Below are positions 1 to 10,300 of a stretch of DNA of 64,000 nucleotides, one piece after another. A program made the translations under genes and the position numbers. Position 1 is the stretch's first letter, and each line of letters opens with the position of its first letter. The notes beneath the pieces were generated by a model that worked only from the letters and a program-made list of their open reading frames with translations, had not been told where the DNA came from and searched no databases. The stretch covers positions 1 to 64,000 of the forward strand of contig CAWCZR010000016.1 of NCBI GenBank assembly GCA_963800135.1. The letters run 5' to 3'. The stretch is from DASPSM01 sp963800135 (lineage in GTDB: Bacteria > Planctomycetota > Planctomycetia > Planctomycetales > Planctomycetaceae).

Positions 1-21
1 TTCAACGTCTGCCGCCCCCGT

Positions 22-537
22 ATGATCGAACGTGCGGAGGGGCTGCTGCCCCGCAGCGCTGGCCGGGAGCAGGTTGTGCCGCCGGAATTCGATTTTGAGC
101 ATAGTGTCGGCTGCTGGATTGCCCAGACGTCACACGCGTTGAGACGAGCCCTGGACTACGAGCTGTCCCGCGAAGGCATCACCTTCCGGCAATGGGAGGT
201 GCTCGCCTGGTCAGGGTCTAGCGAGGCTCTTTGCCCAGGCCGAGCTTGCCGAGCGAATGGGCATCGAGGCCCGACCCTGGCCGGCATCCTGTCGCGGATC
301 GAGCGCGACGGCTGGCTCGAACGCTCCTGCTGTCCAAAGGACCGCCGCAAAAAGCGGTTCCGCCCCTCGGCCAAGGCCGACGCCGTTTGGTCCCGCATGA
401 TCGACTGCTGTCATGCGGTTCGCGCCCGCACCACCGAAGGCCTCTCGGTCGAGGAACTGGCCACCTTCAAGCGAACCTCCGACGCGATCCGGACCAACCT
501 CAGCGGCGTTCCCGATCCGCTCGAGCCGTTCTCCTAA
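22..537 (+). CDS. MarR-family-like winged-helix regulator with a compensated internal frameshift
   Basis: Encodes 171 residues. The layout is that of MarR repressors: an N-terminal helix (about residues 25-50, DFEHSVGCWIAQTSHALRRA), a winged helix around residues 50-125, and a C-terminal dimerisation helix. The text LAGILSRIERDGWLERSCCP followed by DRRKKRF is the usual recognition helix plus wing (LxRLExxGWIxRxxxxxDRR). Between about bases 205 and 272 the reading frame is wrong: the neighbouring frame at 236-268 reads QAELAERMGIE, the expected second helix, while the annotated frame reads nonsense there. Two opposite one-base indels would explain this, the second being a missing C in the run near 271. 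Ligand and targets cannot be deduced. The nearest downstream gene is the sigma factor at 773, separated by an empty 235 bases. Confidence 0.6.
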   Translation: MIERAEGLLPRSAGREQVVPPEFDFEHSVGCWIAQTSHALRRALDYELSREGITFRQWEVLAWSGSSEALCPGRACRANGHRGPTLAGILSRIERDGWLERSCCPKDRRKKRFRPSAKADAVWSRMIDCCHAVRARTTEGLSVEELATFKRTSDAIRTNLSGVPDPLEPFS

Positions 538-772
538 GCGGCCGACAGCCACTCCTCCAGTTGCCCCGTCGACGACCCGAATCCTCCAGCGGAAAATCTC
601 AGACGAGCGTGGGTCGTTTCGAGGTCCGTGGGATGCCCCGTCCGCTTCCGCTCGGCTATAGGCAGTCCTGAGACGGCATTCCGGCATCTCGATTCCATGG
701 TTCACCGCCCAGATTCTTTTTTCGTTTTCCCGGGCTGCGCCGGTCTAACGCAGTGAAAAGGCCATCGCCACA

Positions 773-1294
773 ATGGCCCGATCGAGCGAACAAAATGAAC
801 TCGACCGGCTGGTGAGCAAAATCTGTCCGCGGCCTTGCGTTTCGCTACTCGGCTCACCGGAGCGTCGATCGGGCGGAGGACGTGTTGCAAGAGGCTCTCG
901 TTCGCGTGGCTCGCAGCTGGAAGACGTTTCGGAGAGAGGCAGAGTTTCGCACGTGGTTGTTTCGCATCGTGATCAATGTTTTCGCAGCCACTTGGCCGCC
1001 GTTGCCCATCGGCCGACGACTCTGCCCGAAACGCTGGCCGACCGGCGAGTGGCGGATCCGGCCAGGGCCCCAGAACCGCGAGCTGGCCGAGCTGATCGCC
1101 GAGCGGGTCTCGGCACTGCCCGAACGGCAGCGTGAAGTGATGGTTTTGACTTCCTTCGAGGGTTTCAGCGTCCAAGAGGCGGCCAAATTGCTCGAGATCA
1201 CCGAGGCCAACGTCTATTCCACGCTGGCCGTGGCTCGGCACAACTGAGCAGGGAACTGGCTCCTTATTTCGTCCGTCGCTGGTTAGTTGAGTGA
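773..1294 (+). pseudogene. ECF-type RNA polymerase sigma factor, broken by several frameshifts
   Basis: Pieces of a small sigma-70 (ECF) factor appear in all three forward frames. The start MARSSEQNELDRLV is at 773; ALRFATRLTG lies at 832-861 in a second frame; region 2 follows in a third frame as DVLQEALVRVARSWKTF. Then FRSHLAAVAHR is back in the first frame, and region 4 (ELIAERVSALPERQREVMVL, then VQEAAKLLEITEANVYSTLA) is in the third. Near 1243 the frame stops, yet the next frame continues LSRELAPYFVRRW to a TGA at 1292-1294. At least four indels are needed, so either the gene is decayed or the consensus is poor. It sits directly upstream of an anti-sigma-like gene, with only a few bases between them, so they form a sigma/anti-sigma pair. 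Confidence 0.65.
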
Positions 1295-1298
1295 GCTG

Positions 1299-2614
1299 AT
1301 GTCCGCAAACGAACCAGACAAGCCGCCGATCAGCGACGATTCGCTCGACCAGTTACTGCGGGAGGCCCGCTGGCCGGAGGCCTCTCCGGGCACGGTCACG
1401 CGGCTGACGCGGCGCTGGGAGGCGGTGTTGATCGCCCGCCGGCGCCGCGAGGCGTTGCTTTGGCGGACGGCCGCATTGGCCGTCGCGGCGACGCTGCTGG
1501 CAGCCGCCACACTGGGATGGCTCCGACTGCGACCGACTGAAAGACCGGTCGTCACCAACGACGCGCAGCCGACGGTCTCGGATCAACCCAGGCCGCGGCA
1601 TCCCGCAGACGTGCCATCGCCGGTCGTCGTCCGCGCGAACGAGAATATTTCGCGGCCGACAGTGCCCAGCGAAGTCGTGCCGAGTGAAGTCGTGCCCTGG
1701 CGGGCACCAATGCGCTCGAAGAGCTGATTCTGGCGGCTCACGATCACGAACGGGGGCAGGCGGCGCCTTCCCCGGCAATTGCCCAGCACGAGCCGAACAA
1801 GAAGCCCGCGACAACGCCGCCCGTTCATTTAGCCGGCGTGGCGCGTCGCAAATCTCCGACGACCTCGAAACTTCTGTCGGCAGAGCAAGCACGCGTCGCT
1901 ACAGCAATTCAACGCGTGGTCTCGGTAAAGGGTTCGACGTCGCGGCGGTGGCCTTGGAGCTGCGGAAATCCGCGGCAATCTCGGAGCGGCTCCTGATCGA
2001 AACGCTCGACCGCGGCAAGACTCGCGAGCAACTGGCCGCATTGCGACTCCTGGCAGAGATCGGCAGCCCTCGTTCAGTTGTCCCTGTGTTCGCGCGGCCC
2101 ACGAATCGGCTTTGCATGCGACGGCACTCGAGACCTTGGTGCGGCTGGCCGATCCGTCGGTGCTGGGTGAATTGGCGCGGAGCGAGAGAACCCCGAGCTG
2201 CAGCGGTCGTTGCTGGCTGCTCTGCTGGCCCGCGGCGAACCAAACGCGTTGGACGTGTTTTTGAGTTTCGTGGAGTACGAGCCGATGTCCGAAACGGCAC
2301 TCGCCGCCGCGCAGACGCTCAAAGACCCACCGATGGACTTGTTGTTCGCGAGTCTCTCGGTGCCGCTGGAATCGCAGCGCATCGCGGCGGCCCGCGTGAT
2401 TGGGCGAATCGATGGGGCGGCGACGACCCAGCGGTTGATCGGAATGGTCGACTCGGGAGTCGACCGCCACGAAGCCTGCATTGCCCTCTTGAGCAGTCGC
2501 GGGCCGGAAGCCACCCATTACGTCGAGGCGGCGGCTCGCCGCGATCCGGCCCTGGCGGCCATTTTGTCCGGAGCCCGTCTCTTTACCCCGTCGGAAAATC
2601 CTCCTCGGAGTTGA
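1299..2614 (+). CDS. Membrane anti-sigma-like protein with HEAT-type repeats, frameshifted
   Basis: The first 140 residues are an acidic cytoplasmic start (DDSLDQLLREARWPEASPGT), a basic stretch (RRRREALLWR) and one transmembrane helix (TAALAVAATLLAAATLGWL), as in anti-sigma factors. The frame then breaks near 1700. Other frames carry the continuation: GTNALEELILAAHDHERGQ, then AAISERLLIETLDRGKTREQ and LAALRLLAEIGSPRSVV (about 1960-2085). From 2210 to 2614 a 134-residue stretch of HEAT-like helices follows (SQRIAAARVIGRIDGAATTQ). Three or more indels separate these pieces. I chose ATG 1299, just after the reconstructed sigma stop; TTG 1287 is possible. The gene ends 3 bases before the next one. 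Role inferred: holds the upstream sigma factor at the membrane, with the HEAT part as a sensing or docking domain. Confidence 0.55.
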
Positions 2615-2617
2615 GCC

Positions 2618-3896
2618 ATGACGTTTGCCACGATTCATCGACCGTTGTCTGCCTGCGCCGCCTCCGTGAAGGGTCCGGCAAGATCGAGGACTCGCATGTC
2701 GGCGCTTCCGCTCCTGGTGACAACAGCCCTGTTCCTCCCGACGGCGGCGCGAGGCCAGGATGACCCGGCCCAAAAGCGGCCGACACGCCGGCCGAGAGCC
2801 GCCACGGTGAATGCCGACCAGGATCGGCAGCTGGTCGTCCGCGTCTATCCGGTCGAAGATCTGCTGCAGACCGTCAGTGACTATCCGTATCGCGGCGGAC
2901 TTCCGGGGACGTTCCCCCATATGGCAAACGGTGGATTTGGCGGCGGACTTGGCGGGGGAATGGGTGGTGGTGGTGGTGGAATGTTCTCCGTCCCGAGCGC
3001 AGGCACTGCGCCCCAGGTGTTGCGCCAGTTCGGAGGCGTGGGAAACTCTGGGGGTAATTCTGCTCAGACCGACGAACGCGAAAGCCGAAAGTCAGAACTT
3101 TTGGAAATGATCCAGTCGTACGTCAAAGGCGACTGGGGAAACGCGGGCGCGGAATGCAGCATTTTTCGCGGCAGCCTGATCGTGCGCAATACCGAAGAAG
3201 TTCAAAAGGCTGTGGCCGATCTTTTACAGGCTGTGCGCGCGACGAGTGAAATCGGACGCTCGGCGACCATCGAGGCCACCTGGCTCGTGCTGACTCCTCA
3301 ACAGCTCGAGAGCTTGCGACGCATCTCGGCGGGCAAGCCGGATGCGCCCGCGGCCGATCTGCGAAAAAGCTTTGACGAACTCACGCAACAGGCGACAGCC
3401 ATCCACGGCCAGATCACATGTCTCAATGGGCAACAGGTGCATCTGGCCACCGGTAGGCGACAGGTGATCGCCAGCGGCGGCACGCCCACGGTCGGGATGG
3501 GAGCCGTCGGCTATACGCCGATTGTGTCGGTGCTGAATCTTGGGGCGGTCTCTGCAAGTCAGGCCATCGCTCTCGGCCGACTCCGGGAAGGTCCTCGTCG
3601 ACCTAAGGAGCGTCGTGACGCAGTGGAAAGAGCCGGCGGCCCCCATCCAAATCTCGAGTCAGGCCGTCGCGGGGTCGGATGAGAAGAAGGCCGAAGGGCC
3701 GCTTGTCCACAGCATGGTCACGATCGACCGCGCGGACATCGGCACCCAGGAATGGGCGAGCACCGTCTCGATCCCGATCGGCCAGCCGGTCTATATCGGT
3801 TCGGTCACACTCAGCGGCGACAAGGCGGGCCACTTGGAGCCGGCTCAGAATCCGGAGCTGGCGCTGGTGATCGAGATACGTCCGAGCTCCCGCTGA
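2618..3896 (+). CDS. Exported secretin-like protein, frameshifted once
   Basis: A signal peptide starts at either ATG 2618 or, more convincingly, ATG 2696 (MSALPLLVTTALFLPTAARG). It is followed by an N-domain-like start (LVVRVYPVEDLLQTVSDY), a glycine-rich loop (FGGGLGGGMGGGGGGMF) and an alpha/beta section with SLIVRNTEEVQKAVADLL, which resembles secretin N domains. Near 3545 the frame shifts. The next frame reads LQVRPSLSADSGKVLVDLRS and ends with STVSIPIGQPVYIGSVTLSG, matching the beta-strand and late IPxGxPVxxG motif of the secretin homology region. At roughly 425 residues it is short for a type II/III secretin. It lies 3 bases behind the HEAT anti-sigma gene, so the three genes probably form one operon. 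Function in secretion is inference only. Confidence 0.55.
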
Positions 3897-3921
3897 TTCG
3901 CGTCGCGAAGATCAGCGATGT

Positions 3922-4598
3922 CTACGTCGCGAGTTCCAGCGTCGACCACAGGCTCGGGTCGTGGTCGAAGGGAAACTCGCGGCCGACGGTCAGGAATTGC
4001 TCGCCCAGTTCCGCGTCTTTCACTGCGTAGTAGAAGCCGAGCAGCGGGTTCGAATCGCGGTCGTAGCCCTGCAAGCACTCGGCTGGAGTCCAGAATCTCA
4101 AGCTCGTATCCGCTGCGCGTCGCCCGGGAAACGGACTGCAAGAGGCTGGCCCGACTCATGGGGGCGTCTTCCTTGGCCAGAGCGATCGCCAATTGCTGAG
4201 CGCCGGCTCGGCCAGCGCCGCCGGCGTTCTTGGCCGTTCCCTTGGCCCAATTCTCGGGGAGGGGCCAAAAGGCGAAGTGATGGCAGAAGCGGGTCGCGCG
4301 ATGGATCGATTGCGTGTTGCGAGTGTCGATCCAGAGCTGCAGTCCGTCCGATTCGGACGGTTCGTTCGGATCGACGAAGATCGGCATTTTCTTGCCGCTG
4401 ACTTCCAAGCGGAAGCCGAGCCCCGCCTCATTCCAGCCGGCGCAGCGTCGCGAAGGGCGCGGCGGCGTCTAACCCGCCGAGGTCGGGCAACGGAGCGATT
4501 TTTTCCAGATCGAGGAACGGCTTGCGCGCGACCGAAGACTCGACCTCTCGCACCGGAAAGGAAAAGCGGAACAAGAATCGGTGCGGAACGACGGGCAT
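3922..4598 (-). CDS. CBM9/DOMON-like beta-sandwich protein, frameshifted twice
   Basis: Reading from ATG 4598 the product begins MPVVPHRFLFRFSFPVREVE. After a break near 4430 it continues LGFRLEVSGKKMPIFVDPNE and DGLQLWIDTRNTQSIHRATR. The phrase DGLxLWIDTR is typical of family 9 carbohydrate-binding-like (DOMON-type) sandwiches in planctomycetes. A second break near 4103 leads into WTPAECLQGYDRDSNPLLGF and ends DHDPSLWSTLELAT at TAG 3922-3924. About 226 residues when repaired, with no signal peptide and no catalytic residues seen. The fold assignment rests on a single motif. It is convergent with the secretin-like gene (25 bases between stops) and is probably co-oriented with the MGMT-like gene upstream. 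Confidence 0.5.
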
Positions 4599-4616
4599 AG
4601 GAGCCGATGACCGGCG

Positions 4617-4969
4617 CTATTCCGCGGCAGCTTCGGCGATCTGCTGCCAGCTCATCAGGTGCGATTCGATGGCTTTGATCACGAGCGAGCCGCGCTTGCC
4701 TTTGGCATCTTCCAGCTCGTAGCCCGACTGGCGGAGCTTGTTTTCCTGCTCCGATTCCTTGGGAAGCAGCCCGTCGTCACTGATGGCGCGCCACCATTCG
4801 AGGTGCGGCCAGTCGCGGCGGATGGTGCGAATGGTCGTGACCATCGTGCGGCCATTCATGCCGGCGCTAAAGCCCGCCTGTTTGGCCAGCGTGCTGAACG
4901 TGGCGACTTTTTGCCTTTTTTGAGCTCCCAAAGGAGCTCTGCTACTTCCGACGCTCGACTCGAAACCAT
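4617..4969 (-). CDS. MGMT/alkyltransferase-like (ATL) protein lacking the acceptor cysteine, frameshifted near its start
   Basis: The product resembles the DNA-binding domain of O6-alkylguanine-DNA alkyltransferases: KKVATFSTLAKQAG matches the GKVATYGxxAxxxG helix, and RDWPHLEWWRAISDDGLLP occupies the position of the PCHRVxxxxGxLxG active-site loop. Where MGMT has the methyl-accepting Cys, this protein has Trp (EWWR), the hallmark of ATL proteins. These bind alkylated guanine without repairing it and hand it to nucleotide excision repair. The best start is ATG 4969 (MVSSRASEVAELLWELKKG). The frame breaks in the A-runs near 4910-4920, so a naive call begins at TTG 4931. About 117 residues when repaired. 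Family assignment is by motif only. Confidence 0.55.
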
Positions 4970-5202
4970 TGGGGATCCCCTTGGGATAGGGACAGGTCAG
5001 GCTTCCGAAGCCCGAAGAATCGTGTTCAGGAAAGCTTCGTCCGTGACCTGAACCGACCGGAAGGATTGCCGCAAACGGAACGTCAAATCTCTTCCGGGCC
5101 TTTGAAATCCGGGACGCCGCGTATGTCCACGAGGAGCCAATCTTGGAATAATTCTAAGGTAATCGATCCGCCGTCCCCCTCACAAGCCCTGATGTCGGAT
5201 CC

Positions 5203-5664
5203 ATGGTGATTGAGGAAGCCCGGAACATGGAGGAAATCTACGAAGGACACGGAATTCGCTTCCGTTACCCTGTTTATTGGGAAGTGACCGAGCAGGAAGA
5301 CGACGAAGCAACCTCGATTACCGTCGCCAGCCCCGATACGTCGTTCTGGTCCATCTCTCTCTTTCACGACGCTCCTTCGCCCCAGGAGGTGCTGGAGTCG
5401 GCCCTGGAGGCCTTTCGCGAGGAGTATGCGGAGGCCGACGTTTATTCCTCCACCGAGCGCATCGGGGACCGAGCCGGCGTCGCGCGCGACCTCGACTTTG
5501 TCTGCTTTGAGCTCATCAATAGCGCGTTCTTGCGATCGTTTCAGACTGAGCGATACACCGTCTTGGTGCTCTATCAGGGATTCGACGGAGAACTCGAGAC
5601 GACGCGGCCGATGCTCGAGGCGATTTCCGCCAGCCTGGCTTTCGCCGGCGAAGACGAGCCCTGA
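5203..5664 (+). CDS. Conserved small protein of unknown function
   Basis: Encodes 153 residues without signal peptide or membrane helix. The sequence starts with an acidic strand-rich section (GIRFRYPVYWEVTEQEDDEA, then TSITVASPDTSFWSISLF), has a helical middle (PQEVLESALEAFREEYAEAD) and further strands (RYTVLVLYQGFDGELETTRP). This alternation resembles small alpha/beta proteins of the PsbP/Mog1 type, but no diagnostic motif is visible. An internal ATG at 5227 (MEEIYEGHG) is an equally reasonable start. It stands alone between the minus-strand MGMT-like gene and a 340-base spacer. Confidence 0.6.
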   Translation: MVIEEARNMEEIYEGHGIRFRYPVYWEVTEQEDDEATSITVASPDTSFWSISLFHDAPSPQEVLESALEAFREEYAEADVYSSTERIGDRAGVARDLDFVCFELINSAFLRSFQTERYTVLVLYQGFDGELETTRPMLEAISASLAFAGEDEP

Positions 5665-6006
5665 ACAGCGTGCGGGCACAGGCGCGAAGGCGCGTCTTCG
5701 GACCCGAGCGGCCAGTCGGCTTTGCCCGTTCCCCTGCGAGCCGAATATAATCGGGAGTATCCATTCCGGGGTCGATCCGACCGCTGGCCGATTCGACTAC
5801 CCAGTCCGACGTCGCCGTCTCGCTGCCAGCGCTCATTTGGGTTGCCACGCGGCAACGCACCGTCCGGTCGCCCTGGGGAACGTCGTCCGACAAACCGGCA
5901 CGCTGGCCGTTGATCCAAGCCAGTTCGGGCTTGGGTGTTGGGTTGGTGGCGTCCGCGTTGCGGGCCGGGCTAAGACACAAGCGCACTGCTTGGAGGATAC
6001 ACGCAC
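5665..6006. other. Spacer of 342 bases without a recognisable gene
   Basis: Open frames exist on both strands, but they are Arg/Pro/Ala-rich translations of high-GC DNA and show no family motif. The last 30 bases are the leader of the winged-helix gene at 6007, with a GAGG-type ribosome site at about 5992-5996. Confidence 0.5.
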
Positions 6007-6291
6007 ATGGCTGCGGAGCTCTTTTCGCACCAGGTGGAGAGCGTGGGAACGGTCGCCGGCCACGTCTGGAATTATTTAAATGACAACGGGCCAGTCACCC
6101 TCAGCAAGCTGGCCCGCGAGATCGAGGCTCCGCGAGACCTCGTGATGCAAGGAGTCGGCTGGCTTGCCCGAGAAGGAAAGGTTGCCTTCCACGAAGGTCC
6201 CCGGAGCAAGAACCATTTCGTTGCTGTGAACGATTCGATCCGCGTCGATTCCTTTCGGACACCAGCCGATGCCTGCCACCACCGAATTTGA
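6007..6291 (+). CDS. Winged-helix domain protein (DUF2582-like)
   Basis: Encodes 94 residues that are essentially one winged helix: VAGHVWNYLNDNGPVTLSKL (helices 1-2), AREIEAPRDLVMQGVGWLAR (recognition helix) and EGKVAFHEGPRSKNHFVAV (wing). This matches the small winged-helix proteins grouped as DUF2582, which are thought to bind nucleic acid; no ligand is known. The ribosome site is a GGAGG-like stretch about 10 bases before ATG 6007. Its last 23 bases overlap the start of the TPR gene at 6269, so the two are translationally coupled. Confidence 0.7.
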   Translation: MAAELFSHQVESVGTVAGHVWNYLNDNGPVTLSKLAREIEAPRDLVMQGVGWLAREGKVAFHEGPRSKNHFVAVNDSIRVDSFRTPADACHHRI

Positions 6292-7237
6292 CAATTTTTG
6301 CGAAGAGGGCCGCCGTCAAGTGCGGCACCAGGACGCGGACGCCGCGATCGCCGCCTTTCGGAAGGCGCTAGCGCTCGACGAGCGGGCGATCGTCGTGCAC
6401 GAGGGGCTGGCGGCCGCCTATTTCCTGAAAAAGGATTACGAGAACGCGGCCGAACACTTCAAGAAAGTGACGCTGCTCGACCCGCGACAGGCCAAGGCCC
6501 TCATCAACCTTGGCGCGGTCTACAACCGGATGGGCGAGTATACAAAGGCGGTCACCATTCTGCGCAAGGCCGTGCAAAAGGATAAAAGCTCGGGCGAAGG
6601 ACACTACAACCTGGGGTTGGCCTATCGCGGGCTCAACCAGCAGGCGATGGCGGTGTCGGCGTACAAAGAGGCCGTCCGCGTTTCTCCGGCGATGGCGGCC
6701 GCCCATCAGAACCTGGCCAACGTCTATGTCGACATGGGCAACTTTCAGCACGCCATGATCCACTACAAAAAGGCCCTTGAGATCAACCCAGAGTTCGAAC
6801 GAGCGCAGCGCGGGCTGGAAGCCGCCCAGGAGATGAGCACGCAAGCCAAAAAGTCCATCAGTCCGTTCGGCCGGCTCGTCGACCCCAATGCCATCGGTGC
6901 CAAGTCCGCTCCGCGGGTCGAACGGCGGATGAACGACACGGAGCGGGCCCAGGATCGGATGACCGTCTTCAACGTGCTGAGCGAAGTGGATGATGCCGCC
7001 AACCTGCTTTTGAAGCAGCTCAAGGAATCCTTCGACCCGGCACTGCTCACGCTGGCGCGAACTCTTTCGGAGCGGATGGACGGGCCCAGCACGATCTCGC
7101 GCGACTACCGGGTCTATCTGATGGCCTTTAAGCAGGTCTACGAATCGCGCCGGGCGCTCAAACGTGCCGTCGCGGCCCTTCGGGCGCACGAAGAGATGAT
7201 GAACACGCCCGACATGCCGATGCGCCGCCCGAACTGA
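6269..7237 (+). CDS. Tetratricopeptide-repeat protein
   Basis: A 322-residue cytoplasmic protein. Five to six TPR units fill residues 5-185, for example AALAYFLK-type helices in HEGLAAAYFLKKDYENAAEH, then ALINLGAVYNRMGEYTKAVT, HYNLGLAYRGLNQQAMAVSA and HQNLANVYVDMGNFQHAMIH. The C-terminal 130 residues are helical without repeats (SEVDDAANLLLKQLKESFDP) and may be the partner-specific part. It starts inside the winged-helix gene, which argues for a common mRNA and possibly a shared complex. TPR arrays mediate protein-protein contacts; the partner is unknown. Confidence 0.8.
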   Translation: MPATTEFDNFCEEGRRQVRHQDADAAIAAFRKALALDERAIVVHEGLAAAYFLKKDYENAAEHFKKVTLLDPRQAKALINLGAVYNRMGEYTKAVTILRKAVQKDKSSGEGHYNLGLAYRGLNQQAMAVSAYKEAVRVSPAMAAAHQNLANVYVDMGNFQHAMIHYKKALEINPEFERAQRGLEAAQEMSTQAKKSISPFGRLVDPNAIGAKSAPRVERRMNDTERAQDRMTVFNVLSEVDDAANLLLKQLKESFDPALLTLARTLSERMDGPSTISRDYRVYLMAFKQVYESRRALKRAVAALRAHEEMMNTPDMPMRRPN

Positions 7238-7319
7238 CGCGGCTGCTCCGAGGTCGTGCTCGTCAGGGTTGCCGCGTGCCGCCGCGTACCCGCTTGGGCT
7301 CGCCGCTGCCGACCGTCGC

Positions 7320-10300
7320 TTAAGGCATGACCGTGCCGTTGACCAGGATGCCGCCCGTGGTGGTGGAGGCGGGGACTGAGAAGGGCGTGGCGGCGCCGGT
7401 GATGGTGTTGTTGGCCGCACTGCTCAGGTTGGGCATGTAGGTCGTGCTGCCGCTGACCGGATCGGTCACGCTGCTAAAGATGATGCCGCGATCGGGTCCG
7501 CCGCCGTTGGGAACGGAGAACGAGTTGTTGCCGATGGCGATCGTGCTCGGCCCAGTGACCGAGTCGAACAGCATGCCGGTCGCTCCGCCCACATTGTCGT
7601 AGATCGCGTTGCTGGCGATGTTCACGGAGGAGGACGAACCCAGCGAGAATTCCATGCCGGTGCCGTTGGCACCACCGAATTGCACGCTGTTGCTGTTCAC
7701 GGTCAGGGAAGTGGGGCCGCCTGCAATAAAGTGGAAACCAGTATCGCTGCCGCCGTTGGCCGCAAAGGCGTTGTTTTGCACCAGGATCATCGACATGTAG
7801 GTGCTCGTCCCGTTGTTGATCAGCACGCCCGTGTTGGAACCGCCCGTTCCCGCGAAGCTGTTGCTGGCAATCGTTGTGTCGAGCGTGCCATTCCACGCAA
7901 CGTTGATGCCGGCCGTGTTCGACCCGCCGTTGGTAAACGCGGTGTTCTGCACCGTGAGAGTCAGCGACGAAGGCTCGGCGAGCGGCTGGGTCGCGATCAG
8001 CAGGTTGTCCGCGGAGGAAGAGGTGAGCGTGCTCGACTCGACGTTGATCGTGTACGCGCCCTGCTGGTCGTACTGGCTGCGGATGCTGGCCGCGCCGTTG
8101 CCGGTGAACGTTGAGCCCACCACGTTGAGCGTTCCCACGTTGAGAGCGTCGATTCCATAGCTGGAAGATCCGGAGATTGTCGTATTGGCCAGCGCCAGCG
8201 ACTGCACGTTCTGCGCCTGGACACCCACGCCGTTGGAATTGAGAGTCATGGCCAAAAGCCCAATCGAACCGGTGTTCGTCAAAATGGCGCCCACCGTGTC
8301 GTTTTCGATGGTGCCGCCGGTGCCTACCGCATTGGTCGCATTGCCGGTGACGAAGAACGTGCCGGACGATCCGATCAGCTTGAGGCCCACCGGCGCGTTG
8401 TTGCTCGAGAGCGCGGCGAGATAGACGTTCATATTCGTGCTCTCGATGTCGGCGGCCGTGCCACCCACCGAGGAGATCGTTCCTCCCGCTCCGGCCGTGT
8501 GCGCGCTATTGATCACGAGGGTTCCGGCGTCGTTGGCAAACAGGCCCGTGCCGTTGACGCTGGTCACGTTGAGCGTGCTGAAGGTCGTGGTGCCGGTATT
8601 GCTCGTCAGCGAGACGCCGGGGTTGCTCGCGGCATTGGAGACCGTAACCGCACCCGTGAAGGTGGTGTTGACCGACGAATTGGTGATCGAGATGCCCGAC
8701 GCGTTGGAGCCGATTTCGTTGGTGATGTTGGTCGTTCCCGTAACGGCCACGGTGCCGGCCGAATTGCCGATGGAGAGGCCGGCGCCCTCGCGATGGTCGA
8801 TCGACAGGTTGTCGAACGTCACGCTGCCGTTCGCGAACTGATTGAAGATGTTCACGGATTCGCCCGCCGCCCCAGAGACGGTGGTCGTTCCGGCAAATTG
8901 GACCGCGCCCGACTCGTTTTCGATGTCGATGCCCCGGCCGGCCGAGTTGAGCACGGTTAGATTATTGAAATCCACGGTGCCCGCATTGTTCAACAGCAGC
9001 ACGCCTTGGCTGCCGCTACCGGGCAATTGCATCCCGGTGAGGTTGACGGTGCCTCCCCCGATCGCGAAGACCAAGGCGTCGTAATTTTGGCTTCCGGAGA
9101 TGGTGCCGGTAAACGTGACGTTCCCGTTCCCACCCTCGATCCAGAGGCCATTCTGCTGCGAGTCGTTGATCGTCGTATTGAGGATTTTAACCGTGTTCGC
9201 GCTGTTGACGAGCAGGATGCCGTTGTTGCCGGCATTGTTGATGGTGACATTTTCAATGGAGCTGTTCGAAACGCCGTTGCCGAAGAGACCGTTGCCGGCC
9301 GGGCTGTTGATGGTGAAGCCTGACAAGACGGCGTTGGAGGCCAGCGTGACGGCGTCTCCGGTCGACGATTGCAGGACGGGCAGACTGGTGCTGCTGCTCG
9401 CGTGAGGCAACACGATCGTTCCCGTGGGCACTGACAACGTGTGCTGCAATCCGGCGCCGTCGCCCAACAAGGCCTGGCCGGCATTCATGGAGATGGTGCC
9501 GTCCGCACCGTTGAACACGCTGTTGGCGTGCACGAAGACGATCGTCGCCCCCGTGGCCTGAGCGGCCGCGATGGTCTGGAATGGACTGTTGATCGTGCCG
9601 CTGCCGCCCGCGGCCGCCGCACTGTTCACGTGCGCCACTGTGTAGGGAGCATTCGTGATCGGATCGATGGCAGTGACGTTCGGATCGACCTGGCCGCGGG
9701 TGGGGGCCAGGACGGTGTAGTTGCGGGTGACGTGCTCGCCAAGTCGTGCTTGCTGCGACGGATCGGACAATTCCGAGCGGTGCAGGGGCCCGAAGGTCCA
9801 GGAAATTCCCAAAAAGGCCCGTGTGTTGAAGAAGTTGTCGTTGGTCACCTGCACGCTGCCGTCGACGCCCTGGTACAGATTTGCCTGCAACCGGGCGGAG
9901 CCGCCAGTGATGTGATCGCCCTGGCTGTCCGTGTAGTAGTAGCCGCCGCCGTATAGCCGCACGTTGTGCGCCTCGGCGAACTTACCGGGAATGGGAACAC
10001 CCAGCTCCATATCGAAGCCTGTCATGGCCGAGATATAGCCCTGCAGCTCGTTGTAGACGACGTTATTGCCGACAAACCGGGCCGAGTTGCCGATCGCCCC
10101 AAGTGACGTTTGGTCGAACGTCTGCCCGAACGGCACGTAGACGTTGGCCCGCCAGTCCCACCAGCGGCCGTACGTCTCGAGGCTCACGCCAAATTGCTGG
10201 AAGTAAGGATCCCGCGTGCCGTCCGCGTCGTACCAGCCGCTGATGCCGAACACGCGATCGAGCGAAGGGTTGTAAATCCGGTAGCCGAGGCCGACGTTCC

